Below are positions 1-9,434 of a stretch of 64,000 nt of DNA, one piece after another; position 1 is the first letter of the stretch; every line of letters begins with the position of its first letter. Where the stretch lies: NCBI GenBank assembly GCA_963719345.1, contig CAVRCA010000001.1, positions 62,001-126,000 on the forward strand, in the 5' to 3' direction. The notes under the pieces are model-generated. The model saw nothing but the letters and a program-made list of their open reading frames with translations. It did not search any database and was not told where the DNA came from. Made by a program: the position numbers and the translations under genes. Source of the stretch: CAVRCA01 sp963719345 (GTDB lineage: Bacteria; Pseudomonadota; Alphaproteobacteria; Acetobacterales; Acetobacteraceae).

Positions 1-681
1 CAGCGCCGCGGTGCCCTGCCGGGCCAGGGCGAGCAGGGACAGGAACTGCGCGTCCGAGAACGGCGCCTTCTCGGCGGTGCCCTGGATTTCCACGATGCCG
101 GCGTCGGTCAGGACAAAGTTGGCGTCCGCCTCGGCCGTCGAGTCCTCCTGGTAGTCGAGATCGAGCACCGGCCCGGCTTCGGTCAGGCCGCACGAGACCG
201 CGGCGACTTGGCCGACCAGCGGCATGCGCGCGAGCACGTTCATCTTCAGGAGGTGCTTGAACGCGAGATGCAGCGCGACCCAGGCGCCGGTGATGGCCGC
301 GCAGCGCGTGCCGCCGTCGGCGTTGAGCACATCGCAGTCGAGCGTCACCGTCATCTCGCCCATCGCGGCGCGGTCGACCACAGCGCGCAGGCTGCGGCCG
401 ATCAGCCGCTGGATTTCCTGCGTCCGGCCCGACTGCTTGCCGCGCGCCGCCTCGCGGTCGCCCCGTGTGTGGGTGGCGCGGGGCAGCATGCCGTATTCGG
501 CGGTGACCCAGCCCTGTCCGGCGCCGCGCAAAAATCCCGGCACGCGGCCCTCGACGCTGGCGGCGCACAGTACCTCGGTTTCCCCCATGCGGATCAGGCA
601 GGAGCCCTCGGCGTGCCGGGCGAAGCCGGTCGTGAGACTGACGGGGCGCAGCGCGTCGTGGGCGCGGCCGGAGGGGCGCAT
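1..681 (-). CDS. rph: Ribonuclease PH, 3' end of gene off the window
   Basis: Phosphorolytic 3'-5' exoribonuclease that trims tRNA 3' ends. The reading frame is open from the ATG at 681 to the window edge, giving 227 codons. The protein opens with the RNase PH start MRPSGRAHD. It carries the family signature GRTQEIQRLIGRSLRAVVD near residues 84-102 and the catalytic-domain block CDVLNADGGTRCAAITGA. The family is about 240 residues long, so only about ten C-terminal residues are missing. The gene is divergent from the antiporter at 802 with a 120-base gap. In alphaproteobacteria rph usually neighbours hrcA/grpE or rdgB/hemW, which would lie left of the window. The identification is firm; only the stop is unseen. 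Confidence 0.95.
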   Translation of the reverse strand, partial: MRPSGRAHDALRPVSLTTGFARHAEGSCLIRMGETEVLCAASVEGRVPGFLRGAGQGWVTAEYGMLPRATHTRGDREAARGKQSGRTQEIQRLIGRSLRAVVDRAAMGEMTVTLDCDVLNADGGTRCAAITGAWVALHLAFKHLLKMNVLARMPLVGQVAAVSCGLTEAGPVLDLDYQEDSTAEADANFVLTDAGIVEIQGTAEKAPFSDAQFLSLLALARQGTAAL

Positions 682-801
682 GGGAATTTCCTGTCATGTC
701 GAGCACGGGCTCCGAGCGTTATCAGGAACGTCGCGGATTGTCATCGCGCGACCCCCCCGCACGGCAAAGCCAGAGCCCTGCCGGCCTGCTAAACCGGCCC
801 G

Positions 802-2598
802 ATGGAAGCCGCCCCGCTCGATGCCTCTCTCTACAAGGAGGCGCTGGTCGTACTTGGCGCCGCCGGGGTCGTCATCCCGTTGTTCCATCGGCTCCGCGTC
901 AGTCCAGTGCTCGGCTTCATGCTCGTCGGCGTCGTCGTCGGCCCGTTCGGGCTCGCCTCGCTGGCGCCGCGCCTGCCTTGGCTGGCGGCGATCACCATCG
1001 GCGAGCCGGACCGCATCGAGCCGATCGCGCGCCTTGGCGTGGTGCTGCTGCTGTTCATGATCGGCCTCGAACTGTCCTTCGAGCGCCTGTGGCTGATGCG
1101 CCGCCTGGTGTTCGGCCTCGGCTGCCTGCAACTCGTGCTCAGCGCCGCGGTGTTGGCCGGCGCCGCATTGCTGCTCGGGCAGGGGCGGATCAGTGCCGTG
1201 GTGATCGGGCTGGCGCTGGCGATGTCGTCGACGGCGGTGGTGATCCAGGTGTTGTCGGAGGAGAAGCGGCTGAACACCGCGACCGGCCGCGCCAGCTTCG
1301 CCATCCTGTTGTTTCAGGATCTGGCGGTGGTCCCGGTGCTGTTCGCGCTGGCCGCGCTCGACCCCGCCCACCGCGCCGGCAGCGCCGCCGATTTCGGCTG
1401 GGCGGTCGGCCAGGCGTTGCTGGCGGTCGCCGCGATCGTCGGAGCTGGCCGGCTGGTGCTGCGCCCGCTGTTCCGCAGCGTGGCACATACGAATAGCGCG
1501 GAGCTGTTCGTGGCGGCGTGCCTGTTGGTGGTGATCGCCGCCGGCCTCGTCACCGCCGCCGCCGGCCTGTCCATGGCCCTCGGGGCGCTGATCGGCGGGC
1601 TGCTGCTGGCCGGCACCGAGTATCGCCGGCAAGTCGAGGTCACCATCGAGCCGTTCAAGGGCCTGTTCGTCGGCGTCTTTCTGATCTCGATCGGCATGAG
1701 CCTGGACATCCGCACGCTGGCCGCCTCTCCCACGCTTATCGTCGGCGCTGCCGTCGCCCTGGTGATGCTTAAACTGCTGGTCATCGCCCCACTGGCGCGC
1801 GCATCCGGGCTGACCTGGGCCAATGGCCTGCGCGCCGGCCTGCTGCTTGGCCCGGGCGGTGAGTTCGGGTTCGTCATCGCCTCGGTGGGAATTGCCGAGC
1901 ACATGCTGGCGGCGGACGCCGCGAGTGCCGTGCTGTTCGTGACCGCCCTGACGATGGCGACCATCCCCTTGCTGTCGAAGCTGGGCACTCGGCTCGCGCC
2001 GCCCCACAGCTCGCGAGGGGCGGTGGACCCGCGAATCCTGGTGCCGGAGGTGTCGGACGTGCTGCCGCGCGTGATCGTCGCCGGCTTCGGCCGGGTCGGA
2101 CAGATGGTCGCGGCGATGCTGGAGACTCACAAGGTGCCCTATGTCGCGGTCGACCGCGACCCCGACCGGGTGGCCCGTCAGCGCGCGCAGGGCAAGCCGG
2201 TGTATTTCGGCGACATGACGCGCATCGAGTTGCTGCGCCGCCTCCATCTCGACACCGCCCGCGCCCTGGTGGTGACGCTGGACGCCCCGGCGGTGGCCGA
2301 CGAACTGGTCGTGGGCGCGCGGGCGGAACGCTCGGACCTGCTGATCGTGGCGCGGGCGCGCGACGCCGCGCACGCTGCCCGCCTCTATCGGGTCGGCGCA
2401 TCCGACGCGGTGCCGGAGACGATCGAGGCGAGCCTGCAACTGTCCGAGGCGGTGCTGGTCGATCTCGGCGTGGCGATGGGGCCGGTGATCGCCTCGATCC
2501 ACGAGAAACGCGCCGAGCTGCAGGCGACGATCAAGGCGATGGCGCCGGAGGCGGAAGTGCGGCCGCTCGGGCGGAGGCGGCTGCGCGACAGGTTGTGA
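802..2598 (+). CDS. KefB/KefC-type cation:proton antiporter with RCK domain
   Basis: Monovalent cation:proton antiporter-2 (CPA2) family protein of 598 residues in the inner membrane, probably K+/H+ efflux. Residues 1 to about 400 are a chain of hydrophobic helices with the family motif LGPGGEFGF near residue 350. From about residue 421 there is a TrkA-N (RCK) NAD-binding domain, with the Rossmann motif GFGRVGQ and a following acidic strand end (VAVDRDPDR). No separate KefF/KefG regulator is next to it. The start at 802 leaves a short leader after the divergent rph. The family is clear; the transported ion and any glutathione gating cannot be read from sequence, so no kef symbol is given. Confidence 0.88.
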   Translation: MEAAPLDASLYKEALVVLGAAGVVIPLFHRLRVSPVLGFMLVGVVVGPFGLASLAPRLPWLAAITIGEPDRIEPIARLGVVLLLFMIGLELSFERLWLMRRLVFGLGCLQLVLSAAVLAGAALLLGQGRISAVVIGLALAMSSTAVVIQVLSEEKRLNTATGRASFAILLFQDLAVVPVLFALAALDPAHRAGSAADFGWAVGQALLAVAAIVGAGRLVLRPLFRSVAHTNSAELFVAACLLVVIAAGLVTAAAGLSMALGALIGGLLLAGTEYRRQVEVTIEPFKGLFVGVFLISIGMSLDIRTLAASPTLIVGAAVALVMLKLLVIAPLARASGLTWANGLRAGLLLGPGGEFGFVIASVGIAEHMLAADAASAVLFVTALTMATIPLLSKLGTRLAPPHSSRGAVDPRILVPEVSDVLPRVIVAGFGRVGQMVAAMLETHKVPYVAVDRDPDRVARQRAQGKPVYFGDMTRIELLRRLHLDTARALVVTLDAPAVADELVVGARAERSDLLIVARARDAAHAARLYRVGASDAVPETIEASLQLSEAVLVDLGVAMGPVIASIHEKRAELQATIKAMAPEAEVRPLGRRRLRDRL

Positions 2599-2619
2599 CA
2601 GTTCCGGGGCGGCAGCGTA

Positions 2620-4461
2620 CTACGCCAGCACGTCCCGGCGCCGCAGCTCGGCGATCACCTGCTCGGCCAGTTCTTCCGCCCGGGCCTGCTGCGTCGCGAG
2701 CCGGATTTCCGGGTCGGCGGGCGCCTCATAGGGCGCGTCGATGCCGGTGAAATTGCGGATCTCCCCGGCATCCGCCTTGGCATACAGCCCCTTCGGGTCG
2801 CGGCGGCGGCATTCCTCGATCGATGTGTCGACAAAGATCTCGATGAACTCGCCTTCCTCGACCCGTTCGCGCGCCAGCATCCGCTCGGCGCGGTATGGCG
2901 AGATGAACGAGACGAGCACGATCAAGCCGGCATCGACGAACAGCCGCGACACTTCTGCGATGCGGCGGATGTTTTCGACCCGGTGCGCCTCGCTGAAGCC
3001 GAGGTCCCGGTTCAGCCCGTGCCGCACGTTGTCGCCGTCGAGCAGCATCGTGTGCCGGCCGAGGCCATGCAGGCGCCGCTCGACCAGGTTGGCGATCGTC
3101 GATTTGCCGGCGCCCGACAGGCCGGTGAACCACAGCACGGCCGGGCGCTGCCCGGTCAGCGCCGCCCGCGCGGCCTTGTCCAACGTGGTCGATTGCAGGT
3201 GGATGTCGGCGGCTGCCCGCGCCGCGCGCTCGATCATGCCGGCGCCAACGGTGTTGCGGCTCAGCCGGTCGATGAGGATGAAGCCGCCCATCTCGCGGCT
3301 GATCTGGTACGGCTCGAAGGCGACCGGCTGCGTCAGGCTGAGCGTGATCCGGCCAATCTCGTTGAGGTGCAGCTCGCGCGCCGGCATCTCGGCCAGCGTG
3401 TCCACGTCCACCCGGTGCGCAATCTCCGTCACGGTCGCCGTCACCGTCCGGGCCGCAAGCCGCAAGAGGTAGGATCGGCCCCGGAACAGCGGCGTATCGT
3501 GCATCCAGGCGACGCGTGCGATCAGCTGGTCGGCGATCTCCGGCATCGGCGTCTCGGTCAGCACGTCGCCGCGCGAGACGTCGATGTCGCTATCGAGCAC
3601 CAGCGTCACCGGCGTGCCCTCGCGCGCCTCGGCGCGGTCGCCATCCATCGTGACAATTCGGCTGACCGCGGCATTCACGCGCGACAGCGCGTTGGTCACG
3701 CGATCGCCCGGCCGGACGGTGCCGCTCGCCACCGTCCCGGCGTAGCCGCGGAAATCCGCGCTGGAGCGGTTCACCCACTGCACGCTCATCCGGAACGGGC
3801 GTCCCTCGGGTGCCACACGCCCTTCGGCACATTCCAGCGCCGCCAGCAGGGTAGGGCCGCGATACCAGCCCATCCGGCCGCTCGGTGTAATCACGTTGTC
3901 GCCGTCGCGGGCGCAGACCGGAATCGCCGTCACCTCGACGGCGCCGAGCCGCTCGGCGAAAGCCCGGAAATCCTGCACGATGTCGTCGAAGACGGCGCGA
4001 TCGAAATCAACCAGGTCCATCTTATTGACCGCGAGCACGACCTGGCGGATGCCGAGGATGGCGGCCACGTTGGCGTGCCGGCGGGTCTGCACGAGCAGCC
4101 CCTTGCGCGCGTCGACCAGCAACACCGCGACATCGGCCAGCGAGGCGCCGGTCACCATGTTGCGGGTATATTGTTCGTGGCCGGGTGCGTCGGCCAGGAT
4201 GAAGCGACGGCGCGGCGTCTCGAAATACCGGTAAGCCACGTCGATGGTGATGCCCTGTTCGCGCTCGGCGGCAAGCCCGTCGACCAGCAGCGCGTAGTCG
4301 ATCCCGCCGTCCAGCGTGCCGTATTTCCGGCTGTCGCGCTCCAGGGCGGCCATCGCGTCGTCGGGGATCTGGCCGCACTCGTAGAGCAGACGGCCGATCA
4401 GGGTGGACTTGCCGTCATCGACGCTGCCGCAGGTCAGCACCCGCAGAACGGATTCGGGCAT
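2620..4461 (-). CDS. cysNC: Bifunctional sulfate adenylyltransferase subunit 1 / adenylylsulfate kinase
   Basis: CysN GTPase subunit of ATP sulfurylase fused to APS kinase (CysC), 613 residues. With CysD it makes APS, then phosphorylates it to PAPS. The GTPase part shows the P-loop GSVDDGKST (residues 11-19), DAPGHEQ (G3) and NKMDLV (G4). The kinase part begins around residue 435 with a second P-loop, LSGAGKST. I chose the ATG at 4461 because it gives the normal CysN start; open frame to 4788 overlaps cysD and is not conserved-looking. The cysD stop and this start share one base (TGATG), so translation is probably coupled. The gene is convergent with the antiporter at 2598. PAPS feeds the sulfotransferase upstream in the same orientation. 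Confidence 0.96.
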   Translation of the reverse strand: MPESVLRVLTCGSVDDGKSTLIGRLLYECGQIPDDAMAALERDSRKYGTLDGGIDYALLVDGLAAEREQGITIDVAYRYFETPRRRFILADAPGHEQYTRNMVTGASLADVAVLLVDARKGLLVQTRRHANVAAILGIRQVVLAVNKMDLVDFDRAVFDDIVQDFRAFAERLGAVEVTAIPVCARDGDNVITPSGRMGWYRGPTLLAALECAEGRVAPEGRPFRMSVQWVNRSSADFRGYAGTVASGTVRPGDRVTNALSRVNAAVSRIVTMDGDRAEAREGTPVTLVLDSDIDVSRGDVLTETPMPEIADQLIARVAWMHDTPLFRGRSYLLRLAARTVTATVTEIAHRVDVDTLAEMPARELHLNEIGRITLSLTQPVAFEPYQISREMGGFILIDRLSRNTVGAGMIERAARAAADIHLQSTTLDKAARAALTGQRPAVLWFTGLSGAGKSTIANLVERRLHGLGRHTMLLDGDNVRHGLNRDLGFSEAHRVENIRRIAEVSRLFVDAGLIVLVSFISPYRAERMLARERVEEGEFIEIFVDTSIEECRRRDPKGLYAKADAGEIRNFTGIDAPYEAPADPEIRLATQQARAEELAEQVIAELRRRDVLA

Positions 4462-5459
4462 CAGAAATAGCCCTCGCGCTTGCGCTTCTCCATCGCCGCT
4501 TCCTGGTCGGAATCGATCAGCCGCCCGGCCCGCTCGGATTGCCGCGTGCTGCGCATTTCCGCGATGACGGCCTCGAGGGTGGTCGCACGGCTCGGGACGG
4601 CGGCGCTCAGCGGATAGCAGCCGAGCGAGCGGAAGCGCACCATGCGCAACTGCGTCTGTTCGCCGGGCCGCAACCGCATCCGCCGGTCGTCCACCACGAT
4701 CGTCGCGCCCGCCCGCTCGACGGTCGGCCGCAACGCCGCGAAATACAGCGGAACCACCGGGATGTTTTCGGCCTGGATGTACGACCACACGTCAAGCTCG
4801 GTCCAGTTCGACAACGGGAAGACGCGCACCGTCTCGCCGGGGGCGAGCTCGCCGTTGTAGAGATTCCACAACTCCGGGCGCTGCCGCTTGGGGTCCCACA
4901 CCTGGTCCGGGGCGCGGATCGAGAACACTCGTTCCTTGGCGCGCGAGCGTTCCTCGTCACGCCGGGCGCCGCCGATCGCGAAGTCGTAGTCGCCTTCGCC
5001 GAGCGCCTGCTTCAGCGCGTCCGTCTTCATGATCTGGTTGTAGGTGATGCTGTCGTGGTCCAGCGGGTTGATGTTGCGCCGCCGCCCTTCGGGATTGGTG
5101 TGGACGCGCAGATCGAGCCCTAGCTGCCGCGCCGTCGCGTCACGGAACGCGATCATGTCGCGGAACTTCCAGAGCGTATCGATGTGCAGGAGGGGGAACG
5201 GCAAGCGGCCCGGGAAGAACGCCTTCCGCGCCAAGTGCAGCAGCACCGACGAATCCTTGCCGATGGAGTACAGCATCACCGGCGCACGCGCCTGCCCGGC
5301 GACCTCGCGCAGGATGTGGATGCTCTCTGCTTCCAAAATATCGAGGTGCGCCCGCGATGCGGGGGCGGCGGTCCGTCCGTCCCTCATGCCGCTGGTGTTC
5401 GCCTCGAGCGTCGATCGGGCCTCGGGGCGCCGGCTCCTGGTCGCCGCATCCTGCTCCAT
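4461..5459 (-). CDS. cysD: Sulfate adenylyltransferase subunit 2
   Basis: Catalytic subunit of heterodimeric ATP sulfurylase (ATP + sulfate to APS + PPi), 332 residues. It has the PP-loop SIGKDSS of the adenine nucleotide alpha-hydrolase fold, followed by the typical CysD segments LLHIDTLWKFRDM and FAIGGARRDEERSRAKE and the C-terminal KRKREGYF. The first 35 or so residues are not part of the conserved domain, which begins at HLDILEAESIHIL. A downstream ATG at 5387 is therefore a possible alternative start. The gene is followed by cysNC with a one-base overlap. Confidence 0.96.
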   Translation of the reverse strand: MEQDAATRSRRPEARSTLEANTSGMRDGRTAAPASRAHLDILEAESIHILREVAGQARAPVMLYSIGKDSSVLLHLARKAFFPGRLPFPLLHIDTLWKFRDMIAFRDATARQLGLDLRVHTNPEGRRRNINPLDHDSITYNQIMKTDALKQALGEGDYDFAIGGARRDEERSRAKERVFSIRAPDQVWDPKRQRPELWNLYNGELAPGETVRVFPLSNWTELDVWSYIQAENIPVVPLYFAALRPTVERAGATIVVDDRRMRLRPGEQTQLRMVRFRSLGCYPLSAAVPSRATTLEAVIAEMRSTRQSERAGRLIDSDQEAAMEKRKREGYF

Positions 5460-5542
5460 GCTCGGCTCTCTCTCCTACTTTTGCTGCGGAACGTCCAGCG
5501 GTCAGCCGCAACCGGCCGGCACGGGACGGCCGACGATCCGCC

Positions 5543-6541
5543 TTAGACCCCGTACTCCGGGCACAGCGCCCCGAGCGTCGTCTGCTTCGCTACGGCAATG
5601 ATTCGCTGCTGGTCGTCCGGCGGCAGGTCCGTCCGCCAACGCTGCCTCGCCGCCTCCGAGTTCTTGTAGACCTGGTAGTAGCGGTCGGGCGCGTTGGACC
5701 GGGTGCTCCGCTCGACGAAGGTCTCGGTCTGCCGGTTCCAGGACAGGCCGGTGAACCCGAAAAGCTGCTTCGCATGGGTCATCGGGTCGGTGCAGAGATC
5801 CTGGTAGCGCACGATCTTGGCCGTGCCGACGCCGGCGAGATCCTCGATCGCCTTCTCGTTCAGGATCGCCCAGTGCCAGGCGAACTGCTCGCTCCGGGGC
5901 ATCGCCTGCAGCTGCGATCCGGTCAGGCCGTAGCGCTTCGCCTGCTCGGTTTCCAGCATTTCCTCGGGATGCAGCTCGCCCTCGAACTTGCCGAGTGCCG
6001 CGCCGCGCAACATCGAGGCGACCTGGCCGCAGGGATCGCGCAGGATGTAGATGATCCGGCAGCCCGGCAGCGCCTGCGCGAACAGGCCCGCCCGGCCGCG
6101 CGAACTCACCGATTTGACGACGATGCGCAATTGCGGGTGCCGGGACGGATCGAGCAGGTCGGGAACCGGCACATGGCGCAAGCGACGCCGCGCCGCGCTG
6201 ACCTGCTCGGCCGCCCGCATGGCGTAGATGATGCCGCGCCGCACGCCGAGGGTCGCGGCCGAGTAGTAGCTTTTGCGGAAGATCGGCAACGATCCGGCGG
6301 TCTTGATGGTGCGGGTGTCGATCAGTCGCCGCAGATAGGCTTCGGCCACGTCCCTGACGGGCGGGATGTCCTCGGGACGGAAGAAATGCTGCAGCTGCGG
6401 GTCGCGCAGCACGGTGTCCGGCTCGTGCCGATAGAGCACATCCGGATGGCTGTCGAAGATCTTCGCCAGCCAGGTCGTCCCCGAACGCGGAGCGCCGAGC
6501 AGCAGGGTGATGTTTTCAGCCGCAACCGACGAGAGCGTCAT
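5543..6541 (-). CDS. PAPS-dependent sulfotransferase
   Basis: Sulfotransferase of the carbohydrate/Stf0-like type, 332 residues from the chosen start. The 5'-phosphosulfate-binding loop GAPRSGTTWL lies at about residues 13-22. A 3'-phosphate-binding segment of the form RIIYILRDPCGQVASM lies in the middle of the protein. Starts at 6559 and 6616 are also open; 6541 puts the PSB loop at the usual distance from the N terminus. The gene is in the same orientation and 83 bases upstream of cysD, so it is probably cotranscribed with PAPS synthesis. The acceptor is unknown. The glycan locus at 7.6-16.2 kb makes a polysaccharide or glycolipid acceptor plausible, but that is inference. Confidence 0.85.
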   Translation of the reverse strand: MTLSSVAAENITLLLGAPRSGTTWLAKIFDSHPDVLYRHEPDTVLRDPQLQHFFRPEDIPPVRDVAEAYLRRLIDTRTIKTAGSLPIFRKSYYSAATLGVRRGIIYAMRAAEQVSAARRRLRHVPVPDLLDPSRHPQLRIVVKSVSSRGRAGLFAQALPGCRIIYILRDPCGQVASMLRGAALGKFEGELHPEEMLETEQAKRYGLTGSQLQAMPRSEQFAWHWAILNEKAIEDLAGVGTAKIVRYQDLCTDPMTHAKQLFGFTGLSWNRQTETFVERSTRSNAPDRYYQVYKNSEAARQRWRTDLPPDDQQRIIAVAKQTTLGALCPEYGV

Positions 6542-6916
6542 AATCCGCCGTAAAAACATAATTCTCGGTCTGCACGCCCGGCTCCGGGAAAGGTAGGGTG
6601 TGCTGCGACTGGTCAATGCACGTATTCAGTGTGGCGTTCAACAGATAAAACACCCACCTCGAACCGCCCGAGGCGGCCATCGATGCGGGTAGTTCGTCGA
6701 GTTGGCGAGGGTGGGCGACGGGGCGATCCACGTCTCTCGTCAGCGTGGATCGCGGCGTCGGGAACGCCTCGCAGCAACGTTCGTGCGAGGCGGTTTGCCA
6801 GGGCGCAACGGCATAATGCGGCCGTCGTGCGACGGCTGCCGGTCAGGCGAAGGAGCACCTCGTCGGCGTGCGGCCGCCAGCGATCCGGCTAGGGCGGCAC
6901 GCAAGCCGTCGGGGCG
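6542..6916. other. Stretch without a convincing gene
   Basis: This covers 375 bases between the sulfotransferase start and the stop of the next leftward gene. Short open frames on both strands show no recognisable domain and no good ribosome binding site. The part near 6540-6660 is visibly richer in A/T than its surroundings and is the likely promoter region for the sulfotransferase-cysD-cysNC unit. I see no terminator, repeat or RNA gene. Confidence 0.4.
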
Positions 6917-7486
6917 TCAGGCGCTACGCGGCGAGCGGTCCGCGACGCGGATGGCCATGTCGAACGCGGTGAGCACCTGGTTGTGCGTGCAGCGGTCGTT
7001 CATGCCTTCCACGCTCTGAAAGCCCCGTTCACGGGCGACTTCGCGGAGCAGATGGTGTGCCCGGGCCCGAACCCGCCGTGGATCGGAGTGCCGCGCGGCT
7101 GCGCGCAACGCGCCCATCGCGCACCGACGTCCGTCCGATGTCGAGTAGTAGCCCTGGACCCACCGCTCCTCGGTCTCCACCAGCGATCGGGCGCGACGCA
7201 GCAGATGGGCGCTGGACGGCTCGATAAGCTCGGGGGGATTGCCGGTGAACAGATATTGGATCCGGCTGACGCGCAGCACCTGGTGGCACAACGCTTTTGC
7301 CGTTGCGCCCCAGCCTTGCGGGCTGCTTGACGCAGACGGCTCGGCGGTGGACTGCAAGGCGGGGGAGAAGTCGCTACCATCAAACGGCACGGTGTCCTCC
7401 AGTTCGACTAGAAAGGTCCTGACCCAAACACTCCTGGCGACGCCCGGCCGCTGACCGCGAGCCAAGGCGAAACGGTAGCCTAGCAC
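6917..7486 (-). CDS. DUF6197-like hypothetical protein
   Basis: Protein of 189 residues with a GTG start. The C-terminal half (about residues 95-185) has the pattern I associate with DUF6197: W-x-QG-Y, then RRCAMGAL (cysteine followed by a GAL turn), then a MND segment, and finally a helix VLTAFDMAI. The function is unknown. The N-terminal third is low in recognisable features and the true start may be further in. From memory the family is most common in actinobacteria, so its presence here may reflect transfer; that is unverified. It stands alone between two leftward units. Confidence 0.5.
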   Translation of the reverse strand: MLGYRFALARGQRPGVARSVWVRTFLVELEDTVPFDGSDFSPALQSTAEPSASSSPQGWGATAKALCHQVLRVSRIQYLFTGNPPELIEPSSAHLLRRARSLVETEERWVQGYYSTSDGRRCAMGALRAAARHSDPRRVRARAHHLLREVARERGFQSVEGMNDRCTHNQVLTAFDMAIRVADRSPRSA

Positions 7487-7566
7487 GACACATGTGCCCG
7501 TCGAGAAGGCCTATTCGTATCCCGCCGATGACAAGATCTCGCCAGCTTGCGGGCGCGCGGCCGGCG

Positions 7567-8310
7567 TCAAACGGCGAGATAGCCGCCGTCGACGTACAGC
7601 TCGGCGCCGGTGATGTAGGACGCTTCATCGGACGCGAGGAACAGCACGGCGTTGGCGACCTCGTCGACCTCGCCTGAGCGCCCGAGCGGCACCGCTTCGA
7701 GCATTTTGGCGCGGAACGCCGGGTCGGCGGTCAGGCCGGAGGTCCGCATCGGCGGCATCAGGCCGGGATGCACGCTGTTGACCCGGATGCGCCGTTTGCC
7801 GAGCTGCACCGCGGCCGCCTTGGTCATCGTCCGCACGGCGCCCTTCGAGGCGTTGTAGGCCATGTGGATGCCATCCTGCCCGACGACGCCGGAGATCGAG
7901 GAGAAGTTCACGATCGCGCCGCCGCCGGCCTGCTCCATGGCCGGCACGGCATATTTCATGCCGAGGAACACGCCCGTCGCGTTCACCCCCATCACGGTGT
8001 CCCAGGCGGGTCGGCTGAACAGGTCCTGGTAGCCGCTGCCGCTGATCCCGGCATTGTTGACCAGGATGTCGAGCCGGCCGAACCGCCCGACCGTCCGGTC
8101 CACCACCGCCTGCCAGTTTGCCTCGTCGGTCACGTCGAGGCGTTCGAAGGCCGCCGCATCGCCGAGCCCATCGGCGACGCGGCGCCCCTCCGCCTCCAGC
8201 AGATCGGCGATCACCACCCGCGCCCCCTCGCGGGCGAACACCCGCGCCGTGGCGGCGCCCATGCCCGACGCGCCACCCGTCACGATGGCAACCTTGTTGG
8301 CCAGTCTCAT
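7567..8310 (-). CDS. Short-chain dehydrogenase/reductase
   Basis: Classical SDR of 247 residues, NAD(P)-dependent. It has the cofactor motif TGGASGMG (residues 11-18), the acidic strand end IADLL, the NNAG motif, a catalytic Ser in the NFSSISG segment, and Tyr/Lys in YNASK. It ends in the family-typical YVDGGYLAV. A strong GAGGGGG ribosome binding site precedes the ATG. It lies 34 bases downstream of the glycosyltransferase operon in the same orientation, so it could be its last gene. The substrate cannot be told from sequence; other SDRs of this group act on secondary alcohols, steroids or cyclohexanols. Confidence 0.9.
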   Translation of the reverse strand: MRLANKVAIVTGGASGMGAATARVFAREGARVVIADLLEAEGRRVADGLGDAAAFERLDVTDEANWQAVVDRTVGRFGRLDILVNNAGISGSGYQDLFSRPAWDTVMGVNATGVFLGMKYAVPAMEQAGGGAIVNFSSISGVVGQDGIHMAYNASKGAVRTMTKAAAVQLGKRRIRVNSVHPGLMPPMRTSGLTADPAFRAKMLEAVPLGRSGEVDEVANAVLFLASDEASYITGAELYVDGGYLAV

Positions 8311-8344
8311 TGTTTCCCCCTCGACTTTCTATGCGACCGCTTTC

Positions 8345-9434
8345 TCATGCGACCGCCGCCGGTCGGCCGAAGCGCCATTGCAGCACAAGCCGCTCGAAAT
8401 CCCGAGCGCGATGAGCAGCCGTATGCTCGGCCAGCACGCGCCGCCGGCCGGCCGCGCCGATGGCGAGGCGGTGCGACTCGGGCGCCCGCAGCGCGTCCAG
8501 CACCTGCTCCGTGGTCGCGGCGACGACGATCTCGCCGGCCGGCTCGAACAGCGTGTCGAGCCCGGTCCACTGGTCGGAGATGATCGGCGCGGCGCAGGCC
8601 GCCGCCTCGAAGAGGCGCACGCTCGGGCTGTAGCCGGCCGCGATCATGTCGGCGCGCGTCACGTTCAAGGTCCAGCCGAGGCTCGAGTAGAACGAAGCGT
8701 GCGACGACGGCGGCAGGTGCTGGATGCGCTCGACATTGTCGGGCCAGTCGATGTCGTCCGGGTACAGCGGCCCGGCGACGACGAAGCGCAGATGCGGCGC
8801 CCGCCGCGCCGGTTCGAGCAGCAGCCGTTCCAGCACCGGCTGGCGGTCGGGGCTGTAGGTGCCGAGATAGCCGAGGTCCCAGCGCCGGGCGGCCCCGGTC
8901 GGCCGATAGAGCTGCGGATCGACCGAGCAGTACAGGGGATGCGCACTGCGGGCGCCGAACTGCTGCTCGATCCGCCGCAGGATCGGCCCGCCGGTGAACG
9001 ACAGGTAGAGATCGAAGCCGCGCACGGCCTCCGGAGTCGAGGTACTCGTCATCCCCGGCGACAAGCTTCGCCAGGGTGATCGGCGTATCGATGTCATAGA
9101 ACGCCGTGACCCCGGTCGCTTCGCGCTGCACGAAGGCGGCGACCGCGACGCCGTCGGGCACGTAGGAGCCGACCACGACAACATGCGCGCCGGCGATCTC
9201 GTCGCGCCAGAAAGCGAGATCGGCAACGCTGTCGTAGAGCGAGAATTGACAGAAGTCGGGCTGCGGCAGGTCGCGGTGCTCGGCATACCAGGGCCGGTCG
9301 CGTTCGAGGAACAGGATGCGGTGCCCCCGCTTGGCCAGCGCGCCGATCAGCGCGCGATAGGTGGTTGCGTGGCCATTGCCCCATGACGAGCTGAGGCTGA
9401 GGCCGAGCACGACGATGCGCAGCCGACGGCTCAT
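8345..9434 (-). CDS. CgeB-like glycosyltransferase C (frameshifted)
   Basis: Third of three tandem glycosyltransferase paralogues related to the CgeB / spore-maturation family (Glyco_trans_1_2-like). The N-terminal motif SLSSSWGNG followed by YRALIGALAKRGH matches the two upstream copies. The C-terminal half has the GT-B donor-site features GYLGTYSPDRQP and SVRLFEAAACAAPIISD. The two halves lie in different frames: an extra base in the CC at 9031-9032 breaks the gene. The total of 1090 bases (3n+1) agrees with one insertion, giving about 362 residues. The start overlaps the stop of paralogue B by ATGA. It probably adds one sugar in the product of this locus. Confidence 0.82.

Noticed and set aside
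694..2502. A 602-codon open frame antisense to the KefB-like gene, and a 495-codon one at 2983-4470 antisense to cysNC
   Set aside because: They are by-products of high GC in the third position of the real genes. Composition is dominated by R, H, Q, G and A and no domain is visible.
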